Shown: positions 39,130 to 39,139 of the stretch, in pieces | How positions within the stretch are numbered: position 1 is the first letter of the stretch | How the letters are laid out: every line of letters begins with the position of its first letter | NCBI GenBank assembly: GCA_934153655.1 | Contig: CAKPFH010000006.1 | Span: 1 to 39,139, forward strand | Direction of reading: 5' to 3' | Origin: an uncultured Bacilli bacterium | GTDB lineage: Bacteria; Bacillota_I; Bacilli_A; RF39; UBA660 | DNA length: 39,139 nucleotides | The notes under the pieces: generated by a model | Database searches by the model: none | What the model saw: only the letters and a program-made list of their open reading frames with translations | What the model was told of the DNA's origin: nothing | Made by a program: the position numbers and the translations under genes

Positions 39130-39139
39130 TTTATAATTT

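Noticed and set aside
1..39139. Mycoplasma-type code (UGA as Trp)
   Set aside because: Trp is TGG throughout the conserved proteins and TGA ends several genes at their expected length.

Overview
The window comes from a very AT-rich bacterium of Firmicutes/Mollicutes-like gene content. Strong Shine-Dalgarno sites, TTG-N17-TATAAT promoters (many with an extended -10) and the B. subtilis-type neighbourhoods rpsO-pnp, yqeG-yqeH and lspA-rluD/ylyB point that way. UGA is used as a stop (for example at 18604, 20359, 25351 and 36688) and Trp is TGG, so the code is standard and not Mycoplasma code 4. My inference is an uncultured gut-type Bacilli/'Mollicutes-related' lineage; no 16S or other taxonomic marker was tested.

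Layout. 1-2830: rpsO with a probable S15 leader, pnp and tRNA-Thr(CGU). 2942-5028: a frameshifted DUF1697 gene, a DUF362 protein and a small helical protein. 5279-8194: a secreted thioester/Cna-B adhesin, then DedA and PlsC. 8203-9530: a class II Fic protein between two 81-bp repeats. 9604-11017: a membrane-anchored XRE regulator and a membrane-anchored CPWC thioredoxin-like protein. 11086-18606: one tightly packed operon of a long RSH with a dead hydrolase site, dtd, a PfkB kinase, an Smr protein, gmk, uvrC, yqeG and yqeH. 18655-19617: frr and a convergent lipoprotein.

19711-32736 is the accessory heart of the window: a single-membrane Tad-like (type IVc pilus/T2SS-like) system. It starts with two tandem copies of a two-gene module (a small C-terminally anchored protein plus a large secreted Cys-containing protein, one with a VWA domain). 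Then come a pseudopilin-like protein, a CpaB-like SAF protein, a CpaF ATPase, TadB- and TadC-like membrane proteins, a 58-aa Flp-like pilin with its own promoter, a TadE-like protein, a TadZ-like protein without a P-loop, and three paralogous two-TM proteins of VirB2-like topology, at least two with their own promoter. No prepilin peptidase and no secretin is in the window. The likely picture is a cytoplasmic ATPase and two membrane core proteins assembling a short pilin, with the VWA proteins as surface-exposed adhesin or tip candidates.

32840-39129: ppdK (pyruvate phosphate dikinase), followed by a 1.4-kb insertion carrying an HExxH protein and bounded by a second partial ppdK 3' end, then a broken GNAT acetyltransferase, lspA and an RluD-family pseudouridine synthase that runs almost to the window end. 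Both broken genes are interrupted in poly-A tracts.
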